Below are positions 28,510-40,310 of a stretch of 64,000 nucleotides of DNA, in pieces (position 1 is the first letter of the stretch; each line of letters opens with the position of its first letter). This DNA comes from Closterium sp. Naga37s-1 (Eukaryota > Streptophyta > Zygnematophyceae > Desmidiales > Closteriaceae). Under the pieces are notes generated by a model. It saw nothing but the letters and a program-made list of their open reading frames with translations, was not told the DNA's origin and ran no database searches. The position numbers and the translations under genes are program-made. Location of the stretch: positions 6,836,501-6,900,500 of the forward strand of contig CANJKZ010000010.1 in assembly GCA_947471745.1 (NCBI GenBank), given 5' to 3'.

Positions 28510-29486
28510 ATGGATCGTTCTAGTCCTGTTCGGTGTGCACACTGTGAACGAGAGTTTTCAGACTGTTTCGCGCTAGGAAGGCACCGGGCTGGCAACACAC
28601 CCTGCAACCCCAACTCTGCAGAGCATCGCGCAGGCAGTGGTCCTAGGCGCCCTAACATAGCCTACATTGTGCCTGCATCGCTCCCGCGCTTCGTCAGACA
28701 TGGCAGTTCCGCGCCTCAAGATGCAACTCAGGAGACACTGCCAACCTCGTCTAGTGGCGTGGGCTGTGAGAGTCGTGTTGATCCTGAGGGATCTTCTCCA
28801 CATCCCTCAACGCCCCAGTCGTCCAGCCAAGGGGCGGAGCAGCCCCCAACCACATGTCCAGATAATCCTGGATCCGGTTCTGCTGCCAGGCCTTCGTTTC
28901 CCGATGGCAGCGACATCCATCCCGCTTTGATACACCTGTTGGAGCAACTCGATTCGCTGAATGGCGGCATGGGCTTATCGAACATGGATACTAACAAGGT
29001 GCTGCAGCTAATTATCCATCCAGAGTTGGCCCCGCTGCTGGTAGAGGGGAATGTCCGTAGCTTCCGGGATGTGGAGAGGCTACAGAAGGAATATCTGGCT
29101 GACACGGGACGTGGATTCGAGTCGACCACATTTTATGTGGAGGGCTTTCCACCGCAAGTGATGCTTCACCGCGATCCACTGAGGGTGAGTTTGCTGACGT
29201 AGTTTCGGGTACCCGGGATGAAACTGAAGGGCATTGGCTTGACTACATGTCCTGGCGGCATCATGCGTCACTCTCATACTGTGTAGGGTGCTAACCGGCC
29301 TGTGTACGTGCTGTATATGATATTGCAGGCCCTGGCGGATATGTTTCGGCACAAGCACAATGCGCCTGGCTTCAGAATGGGACCGAGGAGAGACAAGGAC
29401 AGCGAGAGTGGGCATCGGGCATATTCCACTGCAGAAACTGGCACATGGTGGCAAGAAGCACAGGTGAGTGCTATTGATAGCTATTT

Positions 29487-29577
29487 GCAGTTGCGAGAGA
29501 TGGTGAGTGATGAGAGGGGAGGTGCAGAGATTGTGAGTGATGGGACGGGAGGTGCAGAGATTGTGAGTGCAAGGTGA
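29487..29577 (+). repeat. Short donor-like repeats in intron 2 of copy 1
   Basis: Four GTGAGTGM words occur within 90 bases, in AGATGGTGAGTGATGAG and AGAGATTGTGAGTGATGGG contexts. The same block is present at 33776-33866 in copy 2. Confidence 0.7.
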
Positions 29578-30349
29578 TGGGTAGTTTACACTCCCCTCAC
29601 ATCACTCGCACCTTGCATATGTTCCAAACCTACCACTCACCATGCATGGTCCCGGCTTTCAGCTGGTGTGCCCTTTTCGAGTCAGCAATGTTTACCGCCC
29701 AGAGACATTGCCTTTCCCCTCGACCCAATCTATCCATTCTTTGCGTTATGTGCAGGAATTCATTGGCATGGACAAGATTGTTGCGGCGCTGATACTGTAC
29801 AGTGATGTCACGCACTTGAGCAACAACGGAAGGAAGAAGGCGCACCCGGTCATGATGACACTGGGGAATATTGCATTCCCAAAACGCTGGGGGCGGCCTG
29901 GGCACTCCCTGCTGGCGCTGTTACCCATCCCACCCTCGAATATGCCGTCGCACTTGAAGGTGGAGCTTTACAACGCGTGTATTGCTAAGCTACTTGAGCC
30001 ACTTCTCCGCCTTAAAGACAAGTGAGTGGTGCAAATGCTGGTGTTTATCGAAACTTTATCTATTTGGTGAGTCATGCCCCATAAAAGGAGTGCGGCACTT
30101 GGAAGTAATGAATATTGTTAACCTGCATGTGTTTTCACCCTGTGTCATGGCTGCCCGAAAACTGTGCAGTGGTGTCATGCTGCTGGACTCAGAAGGCATC
30201 GAGCGATGGGTCGTTCCTTTGCTTTACGCTTGGGCTTGTGACTATCCCGAGTCCGGGAAACTGACATGCACCAAATCTGGCCAGGGCTGCATGAAGCCGT
30301 GCAGCCTCTGCTATGTCGACAGGGTACGTCAACATGTACACTCTGGGTG

Positions 30350-30852
30350 GGGATGTGCTGGGATGGGAGGTGCTGGGATGGGGATGGTGAGTGATAGTAT
30401 GGTGAGTGATGGGATGGTGAGTGCTGGGATGGTGAGTGCTGGGACGGTGAGTGCTCGGATGCTGAGTGATAGTATGGTGAGTGATGGGATGGTTAGTGCT
30501 GGGATGGTGAGTGCTGGGATGGTGAGTGATAGTATGGTGAGTGATGGGATGGTTAGGGCTGGGATGGTGAGTGCTGGGATGGTGAGTGATGGGATGGTTA
30601 GTGCTGGGATGGTGAGTGCCCGGATGGTGAGTGCTGGGATGGTGAGTGCTGGGATGGTTAGTGCTGGGATGGTGAGTGCTGGGATGGTGAGTGCTGGGAT
30701 GGTGAGTGATGGGATGGTGAGTGCTGGGATGGTGAGTGATGGGATGGTGAGTGCTGGGATGGTGAGTGCTGGGATGGTGAGTGCTGGATGGTGAGTGATA
30801 GTATGGTGAGTGATGGGATGGTTAGTGCTGGGATGGTGAGTGCTGGGATGGT
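30350..30852 (+). repeat. 15-bp minisatellite in intron 4 of Plavaka copy 1
   Basis: About 33 tandem units of GGGATGGTGAGTGCT and close variants (AGTATGGTGAGTGAT, GGGATGGTTAGTGCT). Most contain GGTGAGT, a strong 5' splice-site consensus. The array is roughly a quarter of the length of its counterpart in copy 2. Confidence 0.9.
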
Positions 30853-31718
30853 GAACAAGTCGCAGCTTTTGAACATCGATCGGTCATGCAGGTATGATGC
30901 TTTGAGGCCTAAACCATGGAGTGGTGGAAGGGGGAGGGTGGGAAGAGTGGGGCGAGCTGGGCAGGGACGGAAGAGGAAGGGGAGAGAAGATGGGCTGGTG
31001 GAGAGGGCACTGCTATGTTGGTTCATGCAAATGTAGTGATGTGTCGGTCTGTTGTCAAGCTCGTCTGTAAACTCGCTTGAAGTCATTCATGGGAAGAAGA
31101 TCCTTCAATATTTTCTCTCACCTTTCCTACTCACCATGCTGCATGCATCCAGGTGTTGATCTTTTTGGTGGCTGACGTTGTCGGCTCGCCCCAGCTGGAG
31201 GCCATCAGAGCATACCTTGACTGGTATCTCTGCTGCAACGCCGCCTCTCACACCGAGAGAAGTCTTTCCGAACTACAAGCCAAATCAACAAGGTACCTCA
31301 CCAAACGATACAACCTAAACCATCTAACTCCCCTAGCGATTCCATCCCTAACACATTGAACGCTTATCCATATACTCCTTCATTTATTCATGCTCCCACC
31401 CATCCCAGGCTGGTGAAACTACTCACGACTGCCTTCCCCGAGCAGAAATCAAAGTGGAACCTCATCAAAACACACTTGATGACTCATTTCATCCCTGGAA
31501 TTCGACGAGCTGGGAATGTGCAAGAGTACAGCACCAACCTCTTCGAACACCTGCATAGCACCCTGCTGAAGCAAATCTACAGGAGATCGAATAAGCGGAA
31601 AGTGGACACGCAGATCATGAAGCACCACGAGATGAAGCTTGACTCCATCAGCAACGTGGCCACCGACCAAGGCGTACAAACGGCTATGCAAAAGGTAGGT
31701 TCTGTGAGAGGAGGTGCT

Positions 31719-32244
31719 GATTCTTTGTGTGGTGACTCTAAGTAGTGCTGTGGACCGGTGTCCCCATTTTCAGCTCCTGCGGAGCACTCTAGGTTGGTTG
31801 TTTGGAAGATGAGCTAGTTTAGTTGATTTTTATGCGATTTCCGCCGCCTTTTGGGGCAAGGCACGATTACCTGCCGGCCACATATTGGATTGAGCTGATT
31901 CTTTGTGTGGTGACTCTAAGTAGTGCTGTGGACCTTCCATCCAATTTTCAGGTCCTGCGGAGCACTCTAGGTTGGTTGTTTGGAAGATGAGCTAGTTTAG
32001 TTGATTTTTATGCGATTTCCGCTGCCTTTTGGGGCAAGGCACGATTACCTACCAGCCAAAGATTGGATTGAGCGGATTCTTTGTGTGGTGACTCTAAGTA
32101 GTGCTGTGGACCTTCCATCCAATTTTCATCTACTCGGAGCACTCTAGGTTGGTTGTTTGGAAGATGACATAAAACGCCGGATTTTACTGCGATTCAGGCC
32201 GTCGTATGGGGCAAGGCCTGATTTCCTATCCTAGACGATATTAG
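31719..32244. repeat. 178-bp satellite fragment between the two Plavaka copies
   Basis: About three units of the satellite at 26.2-27.95 kb, beginning inside the TGATTCTTTGTGTGG word directly after the exon 9 donor region of copy 1. The right end matches the right end of the first array. Confidence 0.88.
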
Positions 32245-32798
32245 TCCAATAGTCAGTAGTCAGTAGGTTTTGTTAAATGAAACCATGGTTACAAATTTCT
32301 TGATCGTAGGTTCAGTTAATATTTTTGTTCAATTCTATAAATGGCACATTTTTTTATGCATACGTCTTATCACTTATGTGCACACCAGGGCTCGTATACA
32401 GTGTTGTGTCTAAAACGTGAATAGCATTGCATTTGACTTTCGAAAGTTTGAAGTCGTGGTATGAGGCACAGGGAATCAGGCACTGCACGCACACACCAAC
32501 CCTATCCTGAAGGCTGCAAACCTAATTTCATCAAGGTTCCCGATCCGCCTCATCGCGATTCGTGTATTGCATCTCATATCGTGCCCCCAGGTCGCGCCGT
32601 CAGCGACTCGTCGTAATCACATGGCTGTCGCGCCTCTAGCTAGCTCGCACTGTAGCGTTATTCCCCGTCACGATGTCCATCCGCTACCTTATACTGAATG
32701 GCCTTCTCGCTATTCATCGACTCTTTGTAGCGGGTGCGTATTTAAACGCCACGGCGATATGCAGAGGCAAAGGAACGACGGACTAATGTCGCGCTGCC

Positions 32799-35700
32799 AT
32801 GGATCGTTCTAGTCCTGTTCGGTGTGCACACTGTGAACGAGAGTTTTCAGACTGTTTCGCGCTAGGAAGGCACCGGGCTGGCAACACACCCTGCAACCCC
32901 AACTCTGCAGAGCATCGCGCAGGCAGTGGTCCTAGGCGCCCTAACATAGCCTACATTGTGCCTGCATCGCTCCCGCGCTTCGTCAGACATGGCAGTTCCG
33001 CGCCTCAAGATGCAACTCAGGAGACACTGCCAACCTCGTCTAGTGGCGTGGGCTGTGAGAGTCGTGTTGATCCTGAGGGATCTTCTCCACATCCCTCAAC
33101 GCCCCAGTCGTCCAGCCAAGGGGCGGAGCAGCCCCCAACCACATGTCCAGATAATCCTGGATCCGGTTCTGCTGCCAGGCCTTCGTTTCCCGATGGCAGC
33201 GACATCCATCCCGCTTTGATACACCTGTTGGAGCAACTCGATTCGCTGAATGGCGGCATGGGCTTATCGAACATGGATACTAACAAGGTGCTGCAGCTAA
33301 TTATCCATCCAGGGTTGGCCCCGCTGCTGGTAGAGGGGAATGTCCGTAGCTTCCGGGATGTGGAGAGGCTACAGAAGGAATATCTGGCTGACACGGGACG
33401 TGGATTCGAGTCGACCACATTTTATGTGGAGGGCTTTCCACCGCAAGTGATGCTTCACCGCGATCCACTGAGGGTGAGTTTGCTGACGTAGTTTCGGGTA
33501 CCCGGGATGAAACTGAAGGGCATTGGCTTGACTACATGTCCTGGCGGCATCATGCGTCACTCTCATACTGTGTAGGGTGCTAACCGGCCTGTGTACGTGC
33601 TGTATATGATATTGCAGGCCCTGGCGGATATGTTTCGGCACAAGCACAATGCGCCTGGCTTCAGAATGGGACCGAGGAGAGACAAGGACAGCGAGAGTGG
33701 GCATCGGGCATATTCCACTGCAGAAACTGGCACATGGTGGCAAGAAGCACAGGTGAGTGCTATTGATAGCTATTTGCAGTTGTGAGAGATGGTGAGTGAT
33801 GAGAGGGGAGGTGCAGAGATTGTGAGTGATGGGACGGGAGGTGCAGAGATTGTGAGTGCAAGGTGATGGGTAGTTTACACTCCCCTCACATCACTCGCAC
33901 CTTGCATATGTTCCAAACCTACCACTCACCATGCATGGTCCCGGCTTTCAGCTGGTGTGCCCTTTTCGAGTCAGCAATGTTTACCGCCCAGAGACATTGC
34001 CTTTCCCCTCGACCCAATCTATCCATTCTTTGCGTTATGTGCAGGAATTCATTGGCATGGACAAGATTGTTGCGGCGCTGATACTGTACAGTGATGTCAC
34101 GCACTTGAGCAACAACGGAAGGAAGAAGGCGCACCCGGTCATGATGACACTGGGGAATATTGCATTCCCAAAACGCTGGGGGCGGCCTGGGCACTCCCTG
34201 CTGGCGCTGTTACCCATCCCACCCTCGAATATGCCGTCGCACTTGAAGGTGGAGCTTTACAACGCGTGTATTGCTAAGCTACTTGAGCCACTTCTCCGCC
34301 TTAAAGACAAGTGAGTGGTGCAAATGCTGGTGTTTATCGAAACTTTATCTATTTGGTGAGTCATGCCCCATAAAAGGAGTGCGGCACTTGGAAGTAATGA
34401 ATATTGTTAACCTGCATGTGTTTTCACCCTGTGTCATGGCTGCCCGAAAACTGTGCAGTGGTGTCATGCTGCTGGACTCAGAAGGCATCGAGCGATGGGT
34501 CGTTCCTTTGCTTTACGCTTGGGCTTGTGACTATCCCGAGTCCGGGAAACTGACATGCACCAAATCTGGCCAGGGCTGCATGAAGCCGTGCAGCCTCTGC
34601 TATGTCGACAGGGTACGTCAACATGTACACTCTGGGTGGGGATGTGCTGGGATGGGAGGTGCTGGGATGGGGATGGTGAGTGATAGTATGGTGAGTGATG
34701 GGATGGTGAGTGCTGGGATGGTGAGTGCTGGGACGGTGAGTGCTCGGATGCTGAGTGATAGTATGGTGAGTGATGGGATGGTTAGTGCTGGGATGGTGAG
34801 TGCTGGGATGGTGAGTGCTGGGATGGTGAGTGCCCGGATGGTGAGTGCTGGGATGGTGAGTGATAGTATGGTGAGTGATGGGATGGTTAGTGCTGGGATG
34901 GTGAGTGATAGTATGGTGAGTGATGGGATGGTTAGGGCTGGGATGGTGAGTGCTGGGATGGTGAGTGATGGGATGGTTAGTGCTGGGATGGTGAGTGCTG
35001 GGATGGTGAGTGCTGGGACGGTGAGTGCTCGGATGCTGAGTGATAGTATGGTGAGTGATGGGATGGTTAGTGCTGGGATGGTGAGTGCTGGGATGGTGAG
35101 TGATAGTATGGTGAGTGATGGGATGGTTAGGGCTGGGATGGTGAGTGCTGGGATGGTGAGTGATGGGATGGTTAGTGCTGGGATGGTGAGTGCCCGGATG
35201 GTGAGTGCTGGGATGGTGAGTGCTGGGATGGTTAGTGCTGGGATGGTGAGTGCTGGGATGGTGAGTGCTGGGATGGTGAGTGATGGGATGGTGAGTGCTG
35301 GGATGGTGAGTGCTGAGATGGTGAGTGCTGGGATGGTGAGTGCTGGGATGGTGAGTGCTGGGATGGTGAGTGCTGGGAGGGTGAGTGCTGGGATGGTGAG
35401 TGATGGGATGGTTAGTGCTGGGATGGTGAGTGCTGGGATGGTGAGTGATGGGATGGTGAGTGCCCGGATGGTGAGTGCTGGGATGGTGAGTGATAGTATG
35501 GTGAGTGATGGGATGGTTAGTGCTGGGATGGTGAGTGATAGTATGGTGAGTGATGGGATGGTTAGGGCTGGGATGGTGAGTGCTGGGATGGTGAGTGATG
35601 GGATGGTTAGTGCTGGGATGGTGAGTGCTGGGATGGTGAGTGCTGGGACGGTGAGTGCTCGGATGCTGAGTGATAGTATGGTGAGTGATGGGATGGTTAG

Positions 35701-38700
35701 TGCTGGGATGGTGAGTGCTGAGATGGTGAGTGATAGTATGGTGAGTGATGGGATGGTTAGGGCTGGGATGGTGAGTGCTGGGATGGTGAGGGATGGGATG
35801 GTTAGTGCTGGGATGGTGAGTGCCCGGATGGTGAGTGCTGGGAGTGCTGGGATGGTGAGTGCTGGGATGGTGAGTGCTGGGATGGTTAGTGCTGGGATGG
35901 TGAGTGCTGGGATGGTGAGTGCTGGGATGGTGAGTGATGGGATGGTTAGTGCTGGGATGGTGAGTGCTGGGATGGTGAGTGATTTGATGGTGAGTGATGG
36001 GATGGTTAGTGCTGGGATGGTGAGTGCTGGGATAGTGAGTGCTGGGATGGTGAGTGCAGGTATGGTGAGTGATGGGATGGTTAGTGCTGGGATGGTGAGT
36101 GCTGGGATGGTGAGTGCTGGGATGGTGAGTGCCCGGATGGTGAGTGCTGGGATGGTGAGTGATAGTATGGTGAGTGATGGGATGGTTAGTGCTGGGATGG
36201 TGAGTGCTGGGATGGTGAGTGCTGGGATAGTGAGTGCTGGGATGGTGAGTGCGGGTATGGTGAGTGATGGGATGGTTAGTGCTGGGATGGTGAGTGCTGG
36301 GATGGTGAGTGCTGGGATGGTGAGTGCCCAGATGGTGAGTGATAGTATGGTGAGTGATGGGATGGTTAGTGCTGGGATGGTGAGTGCTGGGATAGTGAGT
36401 GCTGGGATGGTGAGTGCGGGTATGGTGAGTGATGGGATGGTGAGTGCTGGGATGGTGAGTGATGGGATGGTTAGTGCTGGGATGGTGAGTGCTAGGACGG
36501 TGAGTGCTGGGATGGTGAGTGATAGTATGGTTAGTGCTGGGATGGTGAGTGATGGGATGGTGAGTGCCCGGATGGGGAGGGAGGGAGGTGCTGTGGTGGG
36601 GAGAAGTAGGGCTGGGAAGTGCTGGGATCAGGAGTGCAAGCCTCGAACCCTCTGCGATGTCGACCGGGCATATAATCATGCCCCATCCGCAATCTTGGCT
36701 GTGAACATTTCATCTCTGTATATGTGTGTGTCTAACGGTCTCTCTTGCTCGTCCCCTTTATGCTAAAAATTCCAACGCCCACCACAGGAAAGCCTGTCAT
36801 CTGTGGAGCTACCCAACAACGTTCGCACACCCGCACAACAGCAGTGGGTTAGAGACGAGGCAGCTGGAGTCCCTGCCGGAGCGGATGACAATCCGCTGAA
36901 GCTGTACTCAGCGTTCGACATCGACGTAAGTATTTGATCCCATGCCAGCTGGAGTCGCCCAGTAGGCTCATAGACACAGCAACCTCTGGTGTCTATTGGT
37001 GTCGTGTGTTTCCCTAACCATCGCATTCCCTGCTGCGCTGTACCACCTGCACAGTGTGCTTTATGGAAGTGGCAGGTTGGTTCATTGCCGTGGGGAAATC
37101 CAATCCTAGCTGTCATGGCGGACATCATGCACCAGGCAGACCTGGGGATGCTGGACCACATCGTGCAATGCATCCGCGCCCAACACCCAACGATGATGAA
37201 AATTCTGGATTTGTGAGTGCCCCTTGGACCACCCGCCTGGACATGCACGATGCTCTATTCAATAAACCATGGTTACAATGTTGGCATGTCAAGCCCACAT
37301 TTGTGAGCACATGGTAGTGTGTCAGCTCAACTTTATTCCATCCTGATCTGCCGCCCCCCATATCCGAAATCTTTCCATCCCACCATACGCAGGCGTCTTC
37401 TACGGCTCACCCTGAAAACACGGATCAACTCTTTGCGTTTTCCGAAGAGCGAATACTTCAAAACCGGGGCACAAGTCGCAGCTTTTGAACATCGATCGGT
37501 CATGCAGGTATGATGCTTTGAGGCCTAAACCATGGAGTGGTGGAAGGGGGAGGGTGGGAAGAGTGGGGCGAGCTGGGCAGGGACGGAAGAGGAAGGGGAG
37601 AGAAGATGGGCTGGTGGAGAGGGCACTGCTATGTTGGTTCATGCAAATGTAGTGATGTGTCGGTCTGTTGTCAAGCTCGTCTGTAAACTCGCTTGAAGTC
37701 ATTCATGGGAAGAAGATCCTTCAATCTTTTCTCTCACCTTTCCTACTCACCATGCTGCATGCATCCAGGTGTTGGTCTTTTTGGTGGCTGACGTTGTCGG
37801 CTCGCCCCAGCTGGAGGCCATCAGAGCATACCTTGACTGGTATCTCTGCTGCAACGCCGCCTCTCACACCGAGAGAAGTCTTTCCGAACTACAAGCCAAA
37901 TCAACAAGGTACCTCACCAAACGATACAACCTAAACCATCTAACTCCCCTAGCGATTCCATCCCTAACACATTGAACGCTTATCCATATACTCCTTCATT
38001 TATTCATGCTCCCACCCATCCCAGGCTGGTGAAACTACTCACGACTGCCTTCCCCGAGCAGAAATCAAAGTGGAACCTCATCAAAACACACTTGATGACT
38101 CATTTCATCCCTGGAATTCGACGAGCTGGGAATGTGCAAGAGTACAGCACCAACCTCTTCGAACACCTGCATAGCACCCTGCTGAAGCAAATCTACAGGA
38201 GATCGAATAAGCGGAAAGTGGACACGCAGATCATGAAGCACCACGAGATGAAGCTTGACTCCATCAGCAACGTGGCCACCGACCAAGGCGTACAAACGGC
38301 TATGCAAAAGGTAGGTTCTGTGAGAGGAGGTGCTGAGATGGTGAGTGCGGTGATGGGAGGGTGAGTGCTGAGATGGTGAGTGCGGTGATGGGAGGGTGAG
38401 TGCTGAGATGGTGAGTGCGGTGATGGGAGGGTGAGTGCTGAGATGGTGAGTGCGGTGATGGGAGGGTGAGTGCTGAGATGGTGAGTGCGGTGATGGGAGG
38501 GTGAGTGCTGAGATGGTGAGTGCGGTGATGGGAGGGTGAGTGCTGAGATGGTGAGTGCGGTGATGGGAGGGTGAGTGCAGAGAAGGTGAGTGCGGTGATG
38601 GGAGGGTGAGTGCTGAGATGGTGAGTGCGGTGATGGGAGGGTGAGTGCTGAGATGGTGAGTGCGGTGATGGGAGGGTGAGTGCTGAGATGGTGAGTGCGG

Positions 38701-39703
38701 TGATGGGAGGGTGAGTGCTGAGATGGTGAGTGCGGTGATGGGAGGGTGAGTGCAGAGAAGGTGAGTGCGGTGATGGGAGGGTGAGTGCTGAGATGGTGAG
38801 TGCAGTGAGTAGGAGTGCCTGGCGGGACAGCTCGGGCTGAGTGGCAAGGAAAGTTTGCCGGCAGGTCCTTGGTGGGTAGCAGGGGAAGAGTTAGCTCAAG
38901 GCAGGAGAGGGGGCAGTGAAATGAGGAAGTGCAGGGCAGGGAGTGGAGCAGGGGAAGGGGGAGAATGGTGTGCTCGTTGCTGCTGGTTGCTGCGATTCGG
39001 AGATTTTTTTCCAATCTCTGCCTTTTCTGACACGTGTCAGGCCATCGAGGATGGAGCTCGGGTGATGGTGAAGGAGTCCTACTTCTTCCCCGTGAAACCC
39101 GATGACGTCACTCCCATTGCCAACTGGTTTGTCCGTGAGTGGGCGAAGCTCCACAGCGAGGCACACCATGCCTTTGCGGGTGCATTGCTTCGACGCCAGC
39201 TGAGGCCAACAAAAGTTCGTGTAAGTGGTGACAATGGTGACATCAAGCAGATACCATATGTAACTGAATGTTATTTGTACTGATTTGTGTCTCTTACTGG
39301 TTGCAGGCTCACACAACACTTGCCATCCCTGCTGCAGAAGATTCTAGTTTCGCCCGTGTAGCACATTTCGTGAAAGCAACCCCGCTGTCTCACTCTAAGC
39401 CGTGGTTCTCTGATGTTGCCATCGTGGGAACAACGGCGACTGGTGCAGAGACAGAGTGGTACGGAAGGCTCTTGTTGCTGTTCCATACGAAAGAGAGGGG
39501 GGTGCACGAAGGAGTGGGCATATGTAAAGTACTGGTCAAGCGCAGGTGAGGATGCAAAAACAGGGTGCAAACGTCTTAGGTGGGCAACTGGGGTATCGCG
39601 CTACTCAGTGATTGACACTGAAAGCATACTGCGCCAGGTGCACATTATCAAGTCTTACCACAGCGACAATGCATTCTATCTTAACAAGTACCTGCTAAAT
39701 TAG
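32799..39703 (+). CDS. Plavaka-type (CACTA-related) transposase, copy 2, 12 exons
   Basis: Exons: 32799-33473, 33576-33752, 34045-34310, 34459-34612, 36788-36925, 37055-37212, 37393-37507, 37769-37908, 38025-38310, 39041-39220, 39307-39545, 39580-39703. Every junction has GT/AG ends and matching phase; the exons sum to 2652 bases (883 codons plus stop). Features: an N-terminal zinc finger CAHCEREF...HRAGNTPC; the Plavaka block YSDVTHLSNNGRKKAHPV (first Asp); KPCSLCYVDR; ADIMHQADLGMLDH (second Asp); FEHLHSTLLKQIYRRSN (Glu); and a C-terminal SVIDTESILRQVHII. These match Plavaka transposases, best known in fungi, which are thought to act by a DDE mechanism. The last intron is only 34 bases. Family assignment rests on remembered motif patterns. 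Confidence 0.8.
34640..36590 (+). repeat. 15-bp splice-donor-like minisatellite, intron 4 of copy 2
   Basis: About 130 units of GGGATGGTGAGTGCT and variants fill nearly all of the 2.2-kb intron. Blocks such as GATAGTATGGTGAGTGATGG followed by GATGGTTAGGGCT recur at about 34905, 35100, 35535 and 35725, showing higher-order duplication. The unit length is a multiple of three and free of stops in several frames, which produces spurious frames of 700-830 codons on both strands. Confidence 0.92.
36636..36680 (+). other. Diverged duplicate of the exon 4 end inside intron 4
   Basis: After the array the sequence reads ECKPRTLCDVDRAYNH in one frame, echoing the exon 4 end CMKPCSLCYVDR and the following VRQH. 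It retains the GTCGAC word but lacks the GTACGT donor. It looks like an old duplicated exon end picked up when the array expanded. Confidence 0.5.
38335..38810 (+). repeat. 35-bp minisatellite in intron 9 of copy 2
   Basis: About 13 units of GAGATGGTGAGTGCGGTGA followed by TGGGAGGGTGAGTGCT, with starts 35 bases apart (38335, 38370, 38405 and on). Each unit holds two GGTGAGTG words. Copy 1 is cut at the start of this intron. Confidence 0.92.
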
Positions 39704-40310
39704 AAATAAATCATAAGCGCATCTGTACTTTTTTCATAGACAACCAAACTGGTTTTGTAATAAGATGCAAGATTACATGCAATAACAACTTATGACTTAA
39801 CAGGTTATATATTTACATGCACATGTGATTGTTTAACCAGCAGCCTTTCAATATTATAAGACATAATAATGACTTCATGTAAAATTTGTTTAAAATAAAC
39901 ACTGTAGGCTCATCTTGGTCCATAATTACTCCTATCCGAAACCAATTTTGCAGGGCCCAAACGCGCCCTATCGCCACGTCTGGTCGTGCGCCAAGCAAAG
40001 CTGTGGCTCGGTGACCCAGAAATGTTTGCGGGAAACCAACGCACCCCATTCTCGAAACTGCTATTTCAACCTGGTCAAAAGAGCACTGTACACCTGACAT
40101 TGACCGAAATTGGGCCAATTTCGCTTCGCCGAGGCGCACAATGTCTCGCGAGTCGGTTCGGATGCGCGAAAGCAGATCGAAATTTGAGAACGACACATTT
40201 TCGCTGGTGGTTGGGCGAAAAAAGTTGGACAACCCACACAACCCAACTTCCGAAACCAATTCGACCCGTTTCCAAGCGATTCAAAAGCGAGGGGTTTTTG
40301 TGATGAATGC
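39704..40310. other. 3' flank of Plavaka copy 2
   Basis: No coding frame is supported. An AAATAAA at about 39706 just after the stop may be the poly(A) signal. The word CCGAAACCAATT occurs twice (about 39937 and 40251), but no clear terminal inverted repeat or target duplication for the transposon was found. Confidence 0.4.

Larger units (their letters stand above)
28510..31694 (+). pseudogene. Plavaka-type transposase gene, copy 1 (internally deleted, 3'-truncated)
   Basis: Exons match copy 2 at 28510-29184, 29287-29463, 29756-30021, 30170-30323, 31153-31292 and 31409-31694, with near identity (for example one A/G difference changing Glu to Gly in exon 1). Exons 5, 6 and most of 7 are missing: the intron minisatellite runs directly into the tail of exon 7 (about 30850-30892), at an ACAAGTCGCAG junction. 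After exon 9 the sequence switches within the next intron to the 178-bp satellite (about 31719), so exons 10-12 are absent. The second catalytic Asp region (exon 6) is lost, so it cannot encode an active transposase. It is a recent partial duplicate of copy 2 or the reverse. Confidence 0.8.

Noticed and set aside
28278-28523. 81-codon frame upstream of the Plavaka start
   Set aside because: Overlaps the likely promoter, ends just past the transposase ATG and has no recognisable domain.
34271-36766. Frames of 831 codons (+) and 733 codons (-) across the 15-bp array
   Set aside because: They are products of a stop-free tandem repeat whose unit is a multiple of three. The repeat lies inside an intron defined by exons on both sides.
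38065-39014. 260- and 273-codon minus-strand frames
   Set aside because: Generated by the 35-bp intron minisatellite.
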